A stretch of 46,120 nucleotides of DNA from an uncultured Bacteroidales bacterium (GTDB lineage Bacteria; Bacteroidota; Bacteroidia; Bacteroidales; Bacteroidaceae): the NCBI GenBank assembly GCA_902792555.1, contig CADAZW010000013.1, positions 1-46,120 of the forward strand, written 5' to 3'. The stretch's first letter is position 1, and every line of letters begins with the position of its first letter. Under the pieces are notes generated by a model. The model did no database searches, was not told the origin of the DNA, and saw only the letters and a program-made list of their open reading frames with translations. This document shows, in pieces, positions 10,039 through 19,328 of the stretch. The position numbers and the translations under genes are program-made.

Positions 10039-10097
10039 CAAGCAGAAAACAGAGAATACGCCACGCGTCTAACAACAACTGTCATACGCAAAAATAC

Positions 10098-10991
10098 ATG
10101 AAACGCACCACCAAAGCACGACTGATTTTTGCCGCCGCCGCAATAATGATAGTGGCCGGAATAAGCATACTCGTCCACGCCACCATAGGCAGCGCCACCG
10201 CCCAGCCCGTCACAATCGCCGCGGAGCCTGCTGAGCCAACCGCACCCGTAGAGCCCGCTGAGCCTGCCGAACTGAAGGCCGGCAAGGCAAAATACGACAA
10301 ACGCATCAACCCCGAGCCTATCACCGCCGCACCCGTGAGCGGCGAGATACGCCTTAAGCGCACAGGCTACACCGTTTCCTACAATCCCCAGCTACGTCAG
10401 CCCAACTACGTGGCGTGGACACTCACAGCACAGCGCACCTACGGCAACAACAAGCGCGAACCACAGTTCTACGAAGACGCACAACTCGCCTACGAACAGC
10501 GCACACTGCTCAGCGACTACTACAACAGCCGTATGAGCCGCGGACACATGTGCCCCGCAGCCGACAACAAATGGAGCACCCAGGCTATGCAGGAGTCATT
10601 CATCCTCTCCAACGTATGCCCCCAGACCTACACCCTCAACGGCGAAGACTGGGAGCATCTCGAGTCCTTCTGCCGAAGATTCGTGCGCCACAACAAGACA
10701 GCCATCCACATCATCTGCGGCCCCATCTTCACCAGCAAGCCGCCACAGCGCAGGCAACGCCGCCTGTACGTCCCCGACAAATTCTTCAAGGCCATCATCT
10801 GCCTCGACAAAGGCATGGAGCGAGGCATAGCCTTCGTCTATAACAACGATTCCGAGCAGCACCCCATGAGCTATTACGTCCGCACCATCGACCAGGTGGA
10901 ACAGCTCACAGGCCTCGACCTCTTCGCCAGCGTCAACAAAAAAACTCAGGACCGCATAGAAGCCCGCTCCAACCTCCACGACTGGCGATAA
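10098..10991 (+). CDS. DNA/RNA non-specific endonuclease, exported
   Basis: This 297-residue protein belongs to the beta-beta-alpha-metal endonuclease family (NUC, EndA type). The active-site motif is SRGHMCPAADN at 147-157 with His150 as general base. The usual DRGH has an opening Ser here, which is less common. LSNVCPQTYTLNGEDWEHLE (170-189) supplies the metal-binding Asn region. The N-terminus has basic residues and one hydrophobic helix (9-29), a signal peptide or membrane anchor, followed by a spacer rich in Pro, Ala and Glu (about 43-60). The enzyme probably degrades nucleic acid outside the cytoplasm, for nutrition or DNA processing. Confidence 0.9.
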   Translation: MKRTTKARLIFAAAAIMIVAGISILVHATIGSATAQPVTIAAEPAEPTAPVEPAEPAELKAGKAKYDKRINPEPITAAPVSGEIRLKRTGYTVSYNPQLRQPNYVAWTLTAQRTYGNNKREPQFYEDAQLAYEQRTLLSDYYNSRMSRGHMCPAADNKWSTQAMQESFILSNVCPQTYTLNGEDWEHLESFCRRFVRHNKTAIHIICGPIFTSKPPQRRQRRLYVPDKFFKAIICLDKGMERGIAFVYNNDSEQHPMSYYVRTIDQVEQLTGLDLFASVNKKTQDRIEARSNLHDWR

Positions 10992-11057
10992 ATCACACCA
11001 GGAAGGCAGGCAAAGGCCCTCAAACAATATTGCTAAAGCGTGCTCGCGCAGGAAATC

Positions 11058-11246
11058 CGCGACAAGACAAAAAGAATCCGCGTCGAGAAAAGAAATAACC
11101 GCGTCAAAACGAAATTTTACCGCGTCAAGACAAAATCTAATCGCGTCAAGACAAAATCTAATCGCGCCAAGACGAAATCTAATCGCGCCGAACTGAAATC
11201 TAATCGCGCCGAAACGAAATCTAATCGCGCCGGGAACAGCCCTCCC
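11058..11246. repeat. CGCG 21-nt tandem array, locus A
   Basis: CGCG starts at 11058, 11079, 11100, 11121, 11142, 11163, 11184, 11205 and 11226: nine copies at exactly 21-nt spacing. The later units read approximately CTAATCGCGTCAAGACAAAA plus T, with changes mainly in the middle. Read on the opposite strand the unit is CGCGATTAGATTTCGTTTNG, which resembles arrays B and C. Further CGCG cores at 11249 and 11283 are out of register. Confidence 0.95.
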
Positions 11247-11387
11247 CTCGCGATTATTTTTTGGGAGTATGTGATTAGATTTCGCGACGACGGGATTACG
11301 CCGCGGAAACACGGGTTTAAAAGGCGCTACGGGCCACTCCCTCTATCCGGAAGGATGCCGCCTTGGCGGCAGGGGCGAAAAAGAGTA

Positions 11388-11612
11388 ACCAGTAATGCTG
11401 GAAAGGCTAGCCATACTAGAAAAACTAGAAAGACTAGTAATACTAGAGAGGCTAGTGATACTAGAAAAACCAGAGAGACTAGTATTGCTAGAAAGACTAG
11501 TAATACTAGAGAGGCTAGTTATGCTAGAAAGACCAGAGAGACTAGTATTGCTAGAAAGACTAGAAATACTAGAAAGACTAGAAAGGCTAGTAAAACCAAA
11601 AGAACCGGAATA
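11388..11612. repeat. CTAG-rich 9-nt tandem array
   Basis: Twenty-five consecutive 9-nt units of the form RCTAGNRRN fill this interval without a break in register. Of the 21 core units (11406-11594), 19 contain an exact CTAG and two contain CCAG. A higher-order period of 63 nt (seven units) is visible: ACCAGAGAGACTAGTATT occurs at 11469 and 11532, and ACTAGTAATACTAGAGAG at 11433 and 11496. Confidence 0.95.
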
Positions 11613-11645
11613 ACGCCCGATAAACCACGAATAGCCAAAAGACTC

Positions 11646-11673
11646 AGGGGTGGAGCCGCGCGGCTCCACCCCT
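11646..11673. terminator. Perfect 28-bp palindrome
   Basis: AGGGGTGGAGCCGC is followed directly by its exact reverse complement GCGGCTCCACCCCT. As RNA it would fold to a 12-bp GC-rich stem with a GCGC loop. It lies downstream of the second susD (minus strand), and a short T-rich run follows on that strand, so it may help end the large operon. Confidence 0.6.
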
Positions 11674-11688
11674 AAAGAGTAATTATTT

Positions 11689-11730
11689 CCTCCCGAGAGA
11701 AGAGAACTTCTCTCCTGCAAGAGAGGGAGG
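11689..11730 (-). terminator. Nested hairpin just after susD
   Basis: GAGAGAAG (11695-11702) and CTTCTCTC (11707-11714) form an 8-bp stem with a 4-nt loop. CCTCCC (11689-11694) can pair with GGGAGG (11725-11730) outside it. It begins 14 nt after the susD stop on the minus strand and is probably the first part of the operon's end structure. Confidence 0.5.
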
Positions 11731-11744
11731 CAGGTGCCCAGGCG

Positions 11745-14021
11745 CTACGGCATGGGCAGATACCAGTTGGTCTTGTCTTTCATCTTCGACTCGAGGTCCT
11801 TGTCCACCTCGGCGGCGGGATCGGTCACATTCTTGTTGCGACGGCCAATCTTCCATGCGAGCCACTCGGTGCCGTTGGTGCCAGCATCGCTCTTGTGCTC
11901 AGCGAAGCGGATGAGGTCGGTGAAGCGGTGGCCCTCGAAGGCTGTCTCAAGGGCATTCTCGTCAACGATGAGGTTCTCCACGGCATTGATGATGGTCTCC
12001 TTGTCAGTAACGAGGAGTGTGTCGCCGCTATAGAGAGTCTTGGCATAGTCCATCTGCTCCTCATAGGAGAGGCTGTTGGCGCGGGCATAGTCCTCGGCCA
12101 CCTTCTCGGCCACTTGGCGGGCATAGGTATAGACTGTGTCCTCAATGCCACCTATGTCACCGCAGCCGCGGCTATGAACGCCATAGCTTGCATAAGACTC
12201 CGACAAACCGGTGCTGCTCCAGATGGAGGCGTCAGAGAAGTCGAAGAACGGATACTTGGCCATATTGGCACGCTCCTCCTGAGAGAGATAGTACATACCG
12301 CCGGAGAGGGCTCTCGGGTCAAGCATATACTCTACCTCATACCAAGACTCCTGCACGCTCTCGGGAATGTCGGAGAGGGTGAGGGGATATCCCTCGCGGG
12401 GGTTAACCCAAATGGTGTCGCCCACAAAGAGGGTGTCGGTCTCAGTGGCATATACCACGGAGGTGGAGTCGGAAGTATAGTCAGCCTTGGCGCTCAGACC
12501 GTCGTTGACAACCTTGCCCACAAGGACAGCGGGAATGGTGTCCACGCGGATGAGGGTATCGGCCTCGGTGTCCATAATCTTCTCCAGTTTGGTAACCTCC
12601 TTGGCGATGTCGAGGTTGCCGATGGTAGGCATGTTCTCGGTGAAGAGGCCGTCCTTCAGGATACCAAAGGCGAGCTCGGGGAATCCGAGGCGGTTGACAG
12701 CCTCAGCATAGCGCAACAGCACCATGGTGTTGCGGTAGAACGGAATCTGATAGTTCTTGCGGAAGGAACCGTAGCGGATGTCAGAGCCGATATAAATGGC
12801 ACGCCAAGGCATAGCATACTTAGAGATGATATTGCTGCGGTTGCCATTGCGGAAGGTTACGTTGGGAGCCCATGCATAGCGGCGGCCGTCGCCACCGGCA
12901 TACTCCTCGCGCTTAAAGACGCCATTGTCGTCCTGGAAGGAGTTAAAACGCTGGGATTCGTTGAGGGAGATGTACTGATTGGAGGGAACGAGCTGCTGGT
13001 TCTGCTCATGGGCAGAGAGCGAGCCGCGCTCCATATAGAAGCCGGTTACATTCTGCAGTACATCGAGCACGCGGCCGTTGGCAGAAGTGGAGGCTCCGGT
13101 AGCAGCGGAGACAATCTCACCAACGCTGATACCATTCTCAGTAAGCGACGTATGTAGGTCATTGGAACTTACAACCTTGGACTCAACTCCGTCATGAGAG
13201 AACTTGAAGGCTATTGCACCAACAAGACCAGCAATCCAAGAAGGATTCTCCCTGGCCACATACTGATAGTAGTTATAATACTGAGTTGCAGCATTGACAT
13301 AGTCATTCTTCATCAGGTAGGCATCGCCCAGCACGAGCTGCACGGGGAAGAGGTTGGCCTGCGAGCTATAGGTGCCGCCGCCACCGCTGAAGCTGCCGTA
13401 GTCGGGCATGCCGAGGGCGTTCTGCAGCTCAAGGGCGCGGGTCAGACCGGCCTCAACAAGCATGTCAGCCAGATTGGCAGAGTTAACCCTGGGGGCGCTC
13501 TTCTGCAAGGCCTCAGCCTCGTTGGTGCTCATGACGGGAGCGGTAACGAAGGGCACCTCGCCATAGAGGCGAACCAACTGAGTGTAGGCCCAACCCCTCA
13601 TGGCCTGCACCTGTGCCCACTCGCGCTGCATGATCTTCACATTGTTCTGGGTGACGGTGGTGTCCACGTTGGCCAGATAGAAATTGCAGGAGTTGACTAC
13701 ATGGTAGAAGTCAGCCACGTTGAGCAGGGCGGAGGAGCCGTTTTCCGTCTCGCCGAAGTTGATGATGTTGCCAATAGAGTCGGTGGTATAGACGCCGTCG
13801 GTAACGAGGTCGCCGCGGCACTCACCCAGCAGCACTGTGCGCTCAGCCACATTCTGGATGCTGCGCAGCACGCCCAGTGCAGAATAGATGGAATCCTTGC
13901 CAAACTCCTTCTCGCTGGCGTAGCGTTCCAGGTCCGGTGTAAGCATGTCTTCGCATGAGGTTGTCAGCAGCATGGCTGACATTACGAAGGTCAAGAGCGA
14001 AAGGATTGATTTATTTTTCAT
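11745..14021 (-). CDS. SusD/RagB-type outer-membrane lipoprotein (second cassette)
   Basis: SusD-like proteins sit on the cell surface as the lid of a SusC channel and bind the ligand. The N-terminus has a lipoprotein signal ending in LLTTSC (Cys at residue 23). Helical repeats follow, and the C-terminal segment FEGHRFTDLIRFAEHK (about 715-730) is characteristic of the family. At 758 residues it is longer than the common 500-650, with extra material in the middle and before the C-terminus. Its SusC partner ends 12 nt upstream. The ligand cannot be read from sequence; no carbohydrate-active enzyme lies beside it. Confidence 0.9.
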   Translation of the reverse strand: MKNKSILSLLTFVMSAMLLTTSCEDMLTPDLERYASEKEFGKDSIYSALGVLRSIQNVAERTVLLGECRGDLVTDGVYTTDSIGNIINFGETENGSSALLNVADFYHVVNSCNFYLANVDTTVTQNNVKIMQREWAQVQAMRGWAYTQLVRLYGEVPFVTAPVMSTNEAEALQKSAPRVNSANLADMLVEAGLTRALELQNALGMPDYGSFSGGGGTYSSQANLFPVQLVLGDAYLMKNDYVNAATQYYNYYQYVARENPSWIAGLVGAIAFKFSHDGVESKVVSSNDLHTSLTENGISVGEIVSAATGASTSANGRVLDVLQNVTGFYMERGSLSAHEQNQQLVPSNQYISLNESQRFNSFQDDNGVFKREEYAGGDGRRYAWAPNVTFRNGNRSNIISKYAMPWRAIYIGSDIRYGSFRKNYQIPFYRNTMVLLRYAEAVNRLGFPELAFGILKDGLFTENMPTIGNLDIAKEVTKLEKIMDTEADTLIRVDTIPAVLVGKVVNDGLSAKADYTSDSTSVVYATETDTLFVGDTIWVNPREGYPLTLSDIPESVQESWYEVEYMLDPRALSGGMYYLSQEERANMAKYPFFDFSDASIWSSTGLSESYASYGVHSRGCGDIGGIEDTVYTYARQVAEKVAEDYARANSLSYEEQMDYAKTLYSGDTLLVTDKETIINAVENLIVDENALETAFEGHRFTDLIRFAEHKSDAGTNGTEWLAWKIGRRNKNVTDPAAEVDKDLESKMKDKTNWYLPMP

Positions 14022-14033
14022 CGTAATAGAATT

Positions 14034-17000
14034 TTACAGGTTAATAGTTACACCGAAGTTGAAGCTGCGCGAGCTGGGCAGCATGCCTGCGTCGATACCC
14101 TGATAGAGGGTGCCGTTGCCAACAGAGAACTCCGGATCGGAACCGGTGTACTTGGAGAGGGTAAACAGGTTGTTAGCCTCAGCCCATACGGCCAGACCCT
14201 GCAGCCATGAGAGGGAGAGGGGCAGATCGTAGGTGAGACGCACATTCTTGAGCTTGAGGAAAGAGCCGTCCTCAATCCAGCGGTCGGAGAAGCGCTCGTT
14301 GTTAACCCACTCGGAGGAGGAGGTGAGCACTGCGCGCGGAATGCTGGTAACCTGGCCGTCGTAAGTCCAGCGGTTGGCCATAGCGGAGGTCTGGTTCCAG
14401 AGGTTGTTGCCAGCCTCAAGCTGTGAGCGCTGATAGTTGAACACATCGTTGCCAAGCGAATACTTGAAGATCACGTCGAGGGTGAAGTGCTTCCAGTTGA
14501 GCGAGGTGAAGATGTTGCCATAGATATCGGGATTGGGGTCGCCAATCTCTACCATATCGGCCTCGGAGATCCAGCCGTCGCCGTTCTGGTCGATGAAGTG
14601 AACATCACCGGCCTTGAAGTTGCGGTAGGGATCGCCGGCAAAGCCGGTGGGATAGCGCAGATAGCCATACTTGCCTGCGGTGGAGGCAGTGGCATCGTCG
14701 GTGAAGATGCCATCGGTCTTAAATCCATAGAACACACCTGCTGCCTTGCCCTTGGCGGTGAGCACGTTGTTGGTGCCATAGATGGAGGAGGTGTAGCCCT
14801 GGATGGTCTGATAGACATCAGCCTTGGCGCCTGCTGCATCGAGGTTGTAGGTGGTGATGGTGGAAGCGGGTAGGCTGGAGATCTCGTTGGTGTAGTGACC
14901 GATGGAGAAGCCTGCCTTCCACTTGAAGTTCTTGGTGTTGAGCAGGATGAGGTTAGCGTTGATGTCGAAGCCCTTGTTGGTCATGGAGCCGGAGTTGGCC
15001 CACATGGAGGGCAGACCTGCCAGATAGTCGAGGTTAACCTTTGCCAGGAGGTTGGAGGTCTTGCTCCAGAAGAGGTTGACGCCCAGGTTGACGCGGTTGT
15101 CGAAGAGGCTGGTCTCCAGGCCTACGTTGAAGCGGCGGGTGGTCTCCCACTGAATCTTTGAGTTGGCGATGTTGGCCAGGTTGAGCGACGTAGCGCGGTC
15201 CAGATACTTCTGGTTGGCAAAGTAGGTACGCGAAGCGTAGTAGTCGATATTGTCATTACCGGACTCCTCGTAGCCTGCAGAGAGCTTGAGGAAGTTGACG
15301 GCTGAAGCGTCAAACCAAGGCTCGGAAGAGATGAGCCAGGCAGCCTGCAGTGAGGGGAAGAGGCCCCAGTTTACACCGAAGAGCTTGATGCCCTCCTTGG
15401 TGTTCTTGCCGAAGCGGGATGAGGACTCAGCGGTGAGGGTTCCGTTGACATAGTACTTGTTCTTGTAGTTGTAAGATGCGTCGAGGTAGTAGGCCATGTT
15501 GAGCCACTTGTCGTTGGTACCTCCGTAGGTGTGGTACTGGAGTGAGGGCGACATGTTAGGCATCTTATCGTTGGTGTTGTTGTAGGCGGAGATGAAGCTG
15601 TTAGAGAAGTTGTAGGAAGCCAGGCGGAATCCTGCAGTTGCCCTGAGGGCGTGAGCAGCCATCTTCTTGTCGAAGGTGAGGTAGAGATTGTTGAACACCG
15701 TTGACTCGTCGCCATAGAGGGTGCGCACTACGCTGGAGATGGTACCGATGCCCTCGGCATACTTATGTGGCGTGCCGTCGTAAGGCATGTAGTACATCTC
15801 AGATGTGCGGTTAACGATATAGCTGAAGCGGTCAGCCAACTGGAGGAAGGAGTTGATCTGGTAGCGAGGGTTGAAGTTGAGCGAGAACTGTGACTGCTCC
15901 TGGAAGTTCTTGTTGTCGCCATCGCCGTTGCGCAGAATCCAGTAGGGGTTGGCCGTAGCGTCGGTGCCGTAGTTGATACCGAAGCGGAAGGGGTTGTAGC
16001 TGTCGTTGTAGGTCTTGCCGGAGTACACATTGGGGTTGGGGCCCACCTTGTTGGAGCGGGTAGCCTCGTCCCAATAGATGAAGTACTCGGTCTTGCTGAT
16101 CATAGGAGCATCGATGAGACCCAGCACGTTGGGCGAAGAGATGTTGAACGAGCTATAGTCGGGAGCCCAACCGTTGTCGCGGAGGTTGTAGGTTACGCGG
16201 CCATAGGAGATGTCAACCGAAGCGTCGATGCGGCTGCTGAAGATAATATCGGTGTTGAAACGGATATTCAGGCGGCTGAAGTCGTTCTTCTTAGCGGTGG
16301 CATCCGACTCGGTGTAACCGAGCGACAGACCATAGAGGGCGATGTCATCACCACCCTGCACATTAACACGGTAGTTCTGGGTGAAGGCTGTCTTATAGAG
16401 ACCCTTCTGCCAGTTGGTGTTGTTGTGATAGAGGTCGTAGTAGGTATAGGAGGGATCCTCGTTCATGAACGGCTCGCCGGCAATGGCCTGCAGTGCAGAG
16501 GTAACGGAGCTACCGTCGCTGGGCTCGTAGGTACCGAGGATGCCAGTGAGGTAGTTGCGATACTGTGTGCCGTTGAGCACGTCGATGGTGTTGGGGCGGG
16601 TCTCAAAGCCGCCGTAGAGGCGAACATTGATGCGGGTGGCACGCTCCTTGGCACGCTTGGTGGTGATCTCAATCACACCGTTGGCGCCCTTGGCACCATA
16701 GATAGCTGTACCGGTGTTGAGCACGCGTACATTATCTATATCCTCAGGGTCAATGATGCTGAGCACATTATTGACGAAACCCTGGTGGGAGGTCGAGCGG
16801 TCGTACTGCATATCCCAAATCACGCCGTCAACCACGATGAGGGGCTGAGTGGTGGTGTTGAGTGAGGTGATACCGTTGATGAGCATGTTAGCTCCCTGGC
16901 CGGGCATGCCGCCACGCATGGTGGTGAATACGCTGGCATTGAGAGCGTTCTCAATGTCGGTCTCAACGGTGATGGCAGAGGAATTGTCCTTAGAGGCCTC

Positions 17001-17465
17001 GGCCTTGGTGAACACCTGGTTGGCAGACTTGTAGAAAGAGTTGAACACCGAGCTGTACATCATGGTGGTCTGCTCGTTGTCCCTCACAGGAATCTGCACG
17101 GGGTTGTAGTCAGGGGTAGAGATATAGAGGGTGGTAACAAACACTGGGATGGAAAGAGTGTAGGTACCGTCCTCGCCTGTCATGGCCGAATAGCGGGGAT
17201 CATTGAGCGACTGCACGCGCACACCAGCCAGGGGCTTGCGAGTGGCAGCATCAACGATGTAACCCTTCACCTCACGCATCTCGTAGGTGGGAGTCTTGGC
17301 GATAACAGGACGCTTGATCATCACTTCCTCCTGCTCTTCTACCACCTCTTCACCCTCAGTAACGTCGTCCTGAGCATAGAGGGGCGTAGCGCCGGCAAGG
17401 AAGAACAGGCTCAAGGCTAAGCCAAAAACCTTTCCGAATAGATTGTTGCTGATTATCTTTTTCAT
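14034..17465 (-). CDS. SusC-type TonB-dependent transporter (second cassette)
   Basis: This 1143-residue outer-membrane protein has a signal peptide (about 1-31, ending near PLYAQ) and an acidic spacer (DDVTEGEEVVEEQEE). A carboxypeptidase-D-like beta domain follows (REVKGYIVDAATRKPLAGV, about 63-125), then the TonB plug, with PLIVVDGVIWDM and the plug end ANGVIEITTKR. The 22-strand barrel fills the rest, and the chain ends in FNFGVTINL with a C-terminal hydrophobic residue, as barrel assembly requires. It imports a large ligand bound by its SusD partner, driven by TonB. The gene is intact, unlike the SusC of the first cassette. It follows the second FAS1 lipoprotein after 27 nt. Confidence 0.93.
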   Translation of the reverse strand: MKKIISNNLFGKVFGLALSLFFLAGATPLYAQDDVTEGEEVVEEQEEVMIKRPVIAKTPTYEMREVKGYIVDAATRKPLAGVRVQSLNDPRYSAMTGEDGTYTLSIPVFVTTLYISTPDYNPVQIPVRDNEQTTMMYSSVFNSFYKSANQVFTKAEASKDNSSAITVETDIENALNASVFTTMRGGMPGQGANMLINGITSLNTTTQPLIVVDGVIWDMQYDRSTSHQGFVNNVLSIIDPEDIDNVRVLNTGTAIYGAKGANGVIEITTKRAKERATRINVRLYGGFETRPNTIDVLNGTQYRNYLTGILGTYEPSDGSSVTSALQAIAGEPFMNEDPSYTYYDLYHNNTNWQKGLYKTAFTQNYRVNVQGGDDIALYGLSLGYTESDATAKKNDFSRLNIRFNTDIIFSSRIDASVDISYGRVTYNLRDNGWAPDYSSFNISSPNVLGLIDAPMISKTEYFIYWDEATRSNKVGPNPNVYSGKTYNDSYNPFRFGINYGTDATANPYWILRNGDGDNKNFQEQSQFSLNFNPRYQINSFLQLADRFSYIVNRTSEMYYMPYDGTPHKYAEGIGTISSVVRTLYGDESTVFNNLYLTFDKKMAAHALRATAGFRLASYNFSNSFISAYNNTNDKMPNMSPSLQYHTYGGTNDKWLNMAYYLDASYNYKNKYYVNGTLTAESSSRFGKNTKEGIKLFGVNWGLFPSLQAAWLISSEPWFDASAVNFLKLSAGYEESGNDNIDYYASRTYFANQKYLDRATSLNLANIANSKIQWETTRRFNVGLETSLFDNRVNLGVNLFWSKTSNLLAKVNLDYLAGLPSMWANSGSMTNKGFDINANLILLNTKNFKWKAGFSIGHYTNEISSLPASTITTYNLDAAGAKADVYQTIQGYTSSIYGTNNVLTAKGKAAGVFYGFKTDGIFTDDATASTAGKYGYLRYPTGFAGDPYRNFKAGDVHFIDQNGDGWISEADMVEIGDPNPDIYGNIFTSLNWKHFTLDVIFKYSLGNDVFNYQRSQLEAGNNLWNQTSAMANRWTYDGQVTSIPRAVLTSSSEWVNNERFSDRWIEDGSFLKLKNVRLTYDLPLSLSWLQGLAVWAEANNLFTLSKYTGSDPEFSVGNGTLYQGIDAGMLPSSRSFNFGVTINL

Positions 17466-17492
17466 TGTGTACTATTTTTTAAGTTTGTTGGC

Positions 17493-19277
17493 TTATTCAT
17501 CTTTAGCAACCAGGAGGATGCAGTCGATGTTCAAGTTGGGGGTACAGGTCTTACGGTCGGCCAGCTTGAGGGCGCTGGTGAGGGTAAGCATCGGCTGTGA
17601 GTCATAAATCTGATAGTAGCACGAGGGGAACTTGAAGTCCTCGAAGAGGAGGATGGTGTCCACCTGGGTTACATCAGACAGGAAGGAGCCCTTCTCAGGA
17701 CCTTCGGCTGTAACGGTGAGGGGCTTGCCTTCGTCGTCATAGTCGTAGGTGAGCATGGCGTTGAACTTATTGGCCTTGGGGGCTGTGTTGAAGGCGTCGG
17801 TCATGTTCTCGGGAACGATTACAACATAGATGTCGTAGGTGCCGGAGAGGACTTGGCTGAGCCTGAACGTTACCTGCGGGTTGGCAGCCGAGGAGCTCGG
17901 CACGAACTCCTGGTACTGACCCTCGCTGACATGGCCGATGACATCGGGATTGCGATTGCCGTCGGAAACGACATGGCGCACACCGGTGGGCGATGCCGTG
18001 GAGAGAGACTTAGAGTCCTTGGTGCTGACAAGGTAGCCACCCTCTATCTCATAGGGGAGGTCAAACTGCCATGCGCGGTTGGCCTTGAAGTTGAATTTGT
18101 CGAGGATAAAGGCGTAGCCGTTGGAAGCCTCGATGGGAGTCTGATGGTCGGTAAGCTCGTTGCACTCCGGAGCGTGCTGATGGTAGCGGGCGTTGCGGCC
18201 GTAGTACTCGGTGGAGACGAGCGAGTCGGCTGTCTCGAAGAAGTTCTGTACAGACTCTACGCTGGCGTTCTCAACATCAAATCCCTTCTGCTCATAGAGG
18301 CTATAGTAGGTATTCTTGAACAGGGCCTCCACAGCCTTGGCCTCCTGGAGGGAGTCGGAGCGGATGGAGTCGGAGTAGAGGTTGTTGCGCTCGTCGAGGT
18401 AAGCGTAAACGGGCTTGTACTGATAGAAGGTCTTCATGTGGTCGATAGCCTGGGTCCACGCATCGTTGGTGAAATAGATGGCGGCGGCCAGGGAGTCGGC
18501 ACGGTTGGCGATGAAGGGCATCACCTTATTATTCTCGAAGAAGAAGGAGTCAACGTACTGCATCTTGCCTTCCACCACTGAGCCCTCGGTACTGAGGTTC
18601 TCCATGAAGACGAGGGTATCGTTCTTGACGATGTAGTCGTGCATGTTGGAGAGCTCGGGGGTAGCGTCGATGATCTCGCGGAGGTCATAGGCGTAGGGAA
18701 TGTTGGACTCCAGCACATGGAGTGTACCGTTGACAGAGGCTACATTGTTCTCTGCGCCGGGCAGTATCTCAACATTCTTGATGCTGGTGCCGTCGTAGGT
18801 GGCATACTTGCCGTTGGCCAGAGTGATGCGCTTGCCCTCGGCGGGAACGCCGTTGTAGTTGAAGTAGGAGAGGTGGTTCTGCGAGAACTGCTTCTCCACA
18901 ACCTTATATGCCTCGGCTGCAGCCACTCGGTCGCCGGCAGCATCGAGCTCAGCGGCCTCGTCAAGCTTGTCAAGCCAGAACTTGGCGTTGTAGGTGCCGT
19001 TCTTGGGAGCCCAAACGGTGAGGGCCTTGGTGCCCTTGAGCAGCTCGCCATAGGTGAGGGAGGCAGGGGTGCCATAGGACTTCTTGTTGACGATAGACTT
19101 ATTGAGAATCATCAGGAAGGAGTCGCAATCCTCAACGGCCGCGAGGTTGTCGTAGAGAGAACCCGTGGCGTTGGTGCTATTCAAATCATAATGGTCGTCA
19201 GAGCAGGAACCGAGGCTGAAGACAGCTATCAGCCCAAGCAATCCGCCTGTGAGCCATTTAATATACTTGCTGTTCAT
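17493..19277 (-). CDS. FAS1 (fasciclin)-domain lipoprotein (second cassette)
   Basis: This 594-residue protein has a lipoprotein signal with lipobox LGSC (Cys25), so it is probably surface exposed. A first FAS1-like module spans about 38-200, with strand and helix ALTVWAPKNGTYNAKFWL and closing strand NGTLHVLESNIP. A second, weaker one runs from about 205 to 420, with AAIYFTNDAWTQAIDHM and closing NGYAFILDKFNF. The last ~170 residues are beta-rich with another fold that I do not recognise. FAS1 modules elsewhere mediate adhesion or bind glycans and proteins. It opens the second FAS1-SusC-SusD set and is probably an accessory surface protein of that transporter. Confidence 0.75.
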   Translation of the reverse strand: MNSKYIKWLTGGLLGLIAVFSLGSCSDDHYDLNSTNATGSLYDNLAAVEDCDSFLMILNKSIVNKKSYGTPASLTYGELLKGTKALTVWAPKNGTYNAKFWLDKLDEAAELDAAGDRVAAAEAYKVVEKQFSQNHLSYFNYNGVPAEGKRITLANGKYATYDGTSIKNVEILPGAENNVASVNGTLHVLESNIPYAYDLREIIDATPELSNMHDYIVKNDTLVFMENLSTEGSVVEGKMQYVDSFFFENNKVMPFIANRADSLAAAIYFTNDAWTQAIDHMKTFYQYKPVYAYLDERNNLYSDSIRSDSLQEAKAVEALFKNTYYSLYEQKGFDVENASVESVQNFFETADSLVSTEYYGRNARYHQHAPECNELTDHQTPIEASNGYAFILDKFNFKANRAWQFDLPYEIEGGYLVSTKDSKSLSTASPTGVRHVVSDGNRNPDVIGHVSEGQYQEFVPSSSAANPQVTFRLSQVLSGTYDIYVVIVPENMTDAFNTAPKANKFNAMLTYDYDDEGKPLTVTAEGPEKGSFLSDVTQVDTILLFEDFKFPSCYYQIYDSQPMLTLTSALKLADRKTCTPNLNIDCILLVAKDE

Positions 19278-19328
19278 AACTAAATGTATTTTTTTGCGGT
19301 AATATTATTAGTCTGTTTTAATCAGTCA

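Larger units (their letters stand above)
10992..11744. other. Gene-free intergenic region with two repeat arrays
   Basis: This 753-nt stretch between the nuclease and the end of the second susD holds a 21-nt CGCG array, a 9-nt CTAG array, and two strong inverted repeats. Open reading frames across it are produced by the repeat periods and are not accepted as genes. Confidence 0.75.

Noticed and set aside
11040-11675. A 211-codon plus-strand frame rich in Lys and Arg heptads
   Set aside because: It runs through the 21-nt and 9-nt arrays, whose periods are multiples of three and keep frames open. There is no domain, its start is a GTG without a clear ribosome site, and other frames are equally open.
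11895-13157. A 420-codon plus-strand frame opposite the second susD
   Set aside because: It is a shadow of the susD coding strand; the SusD protein has its signal peptide and family motifs on the other strand.
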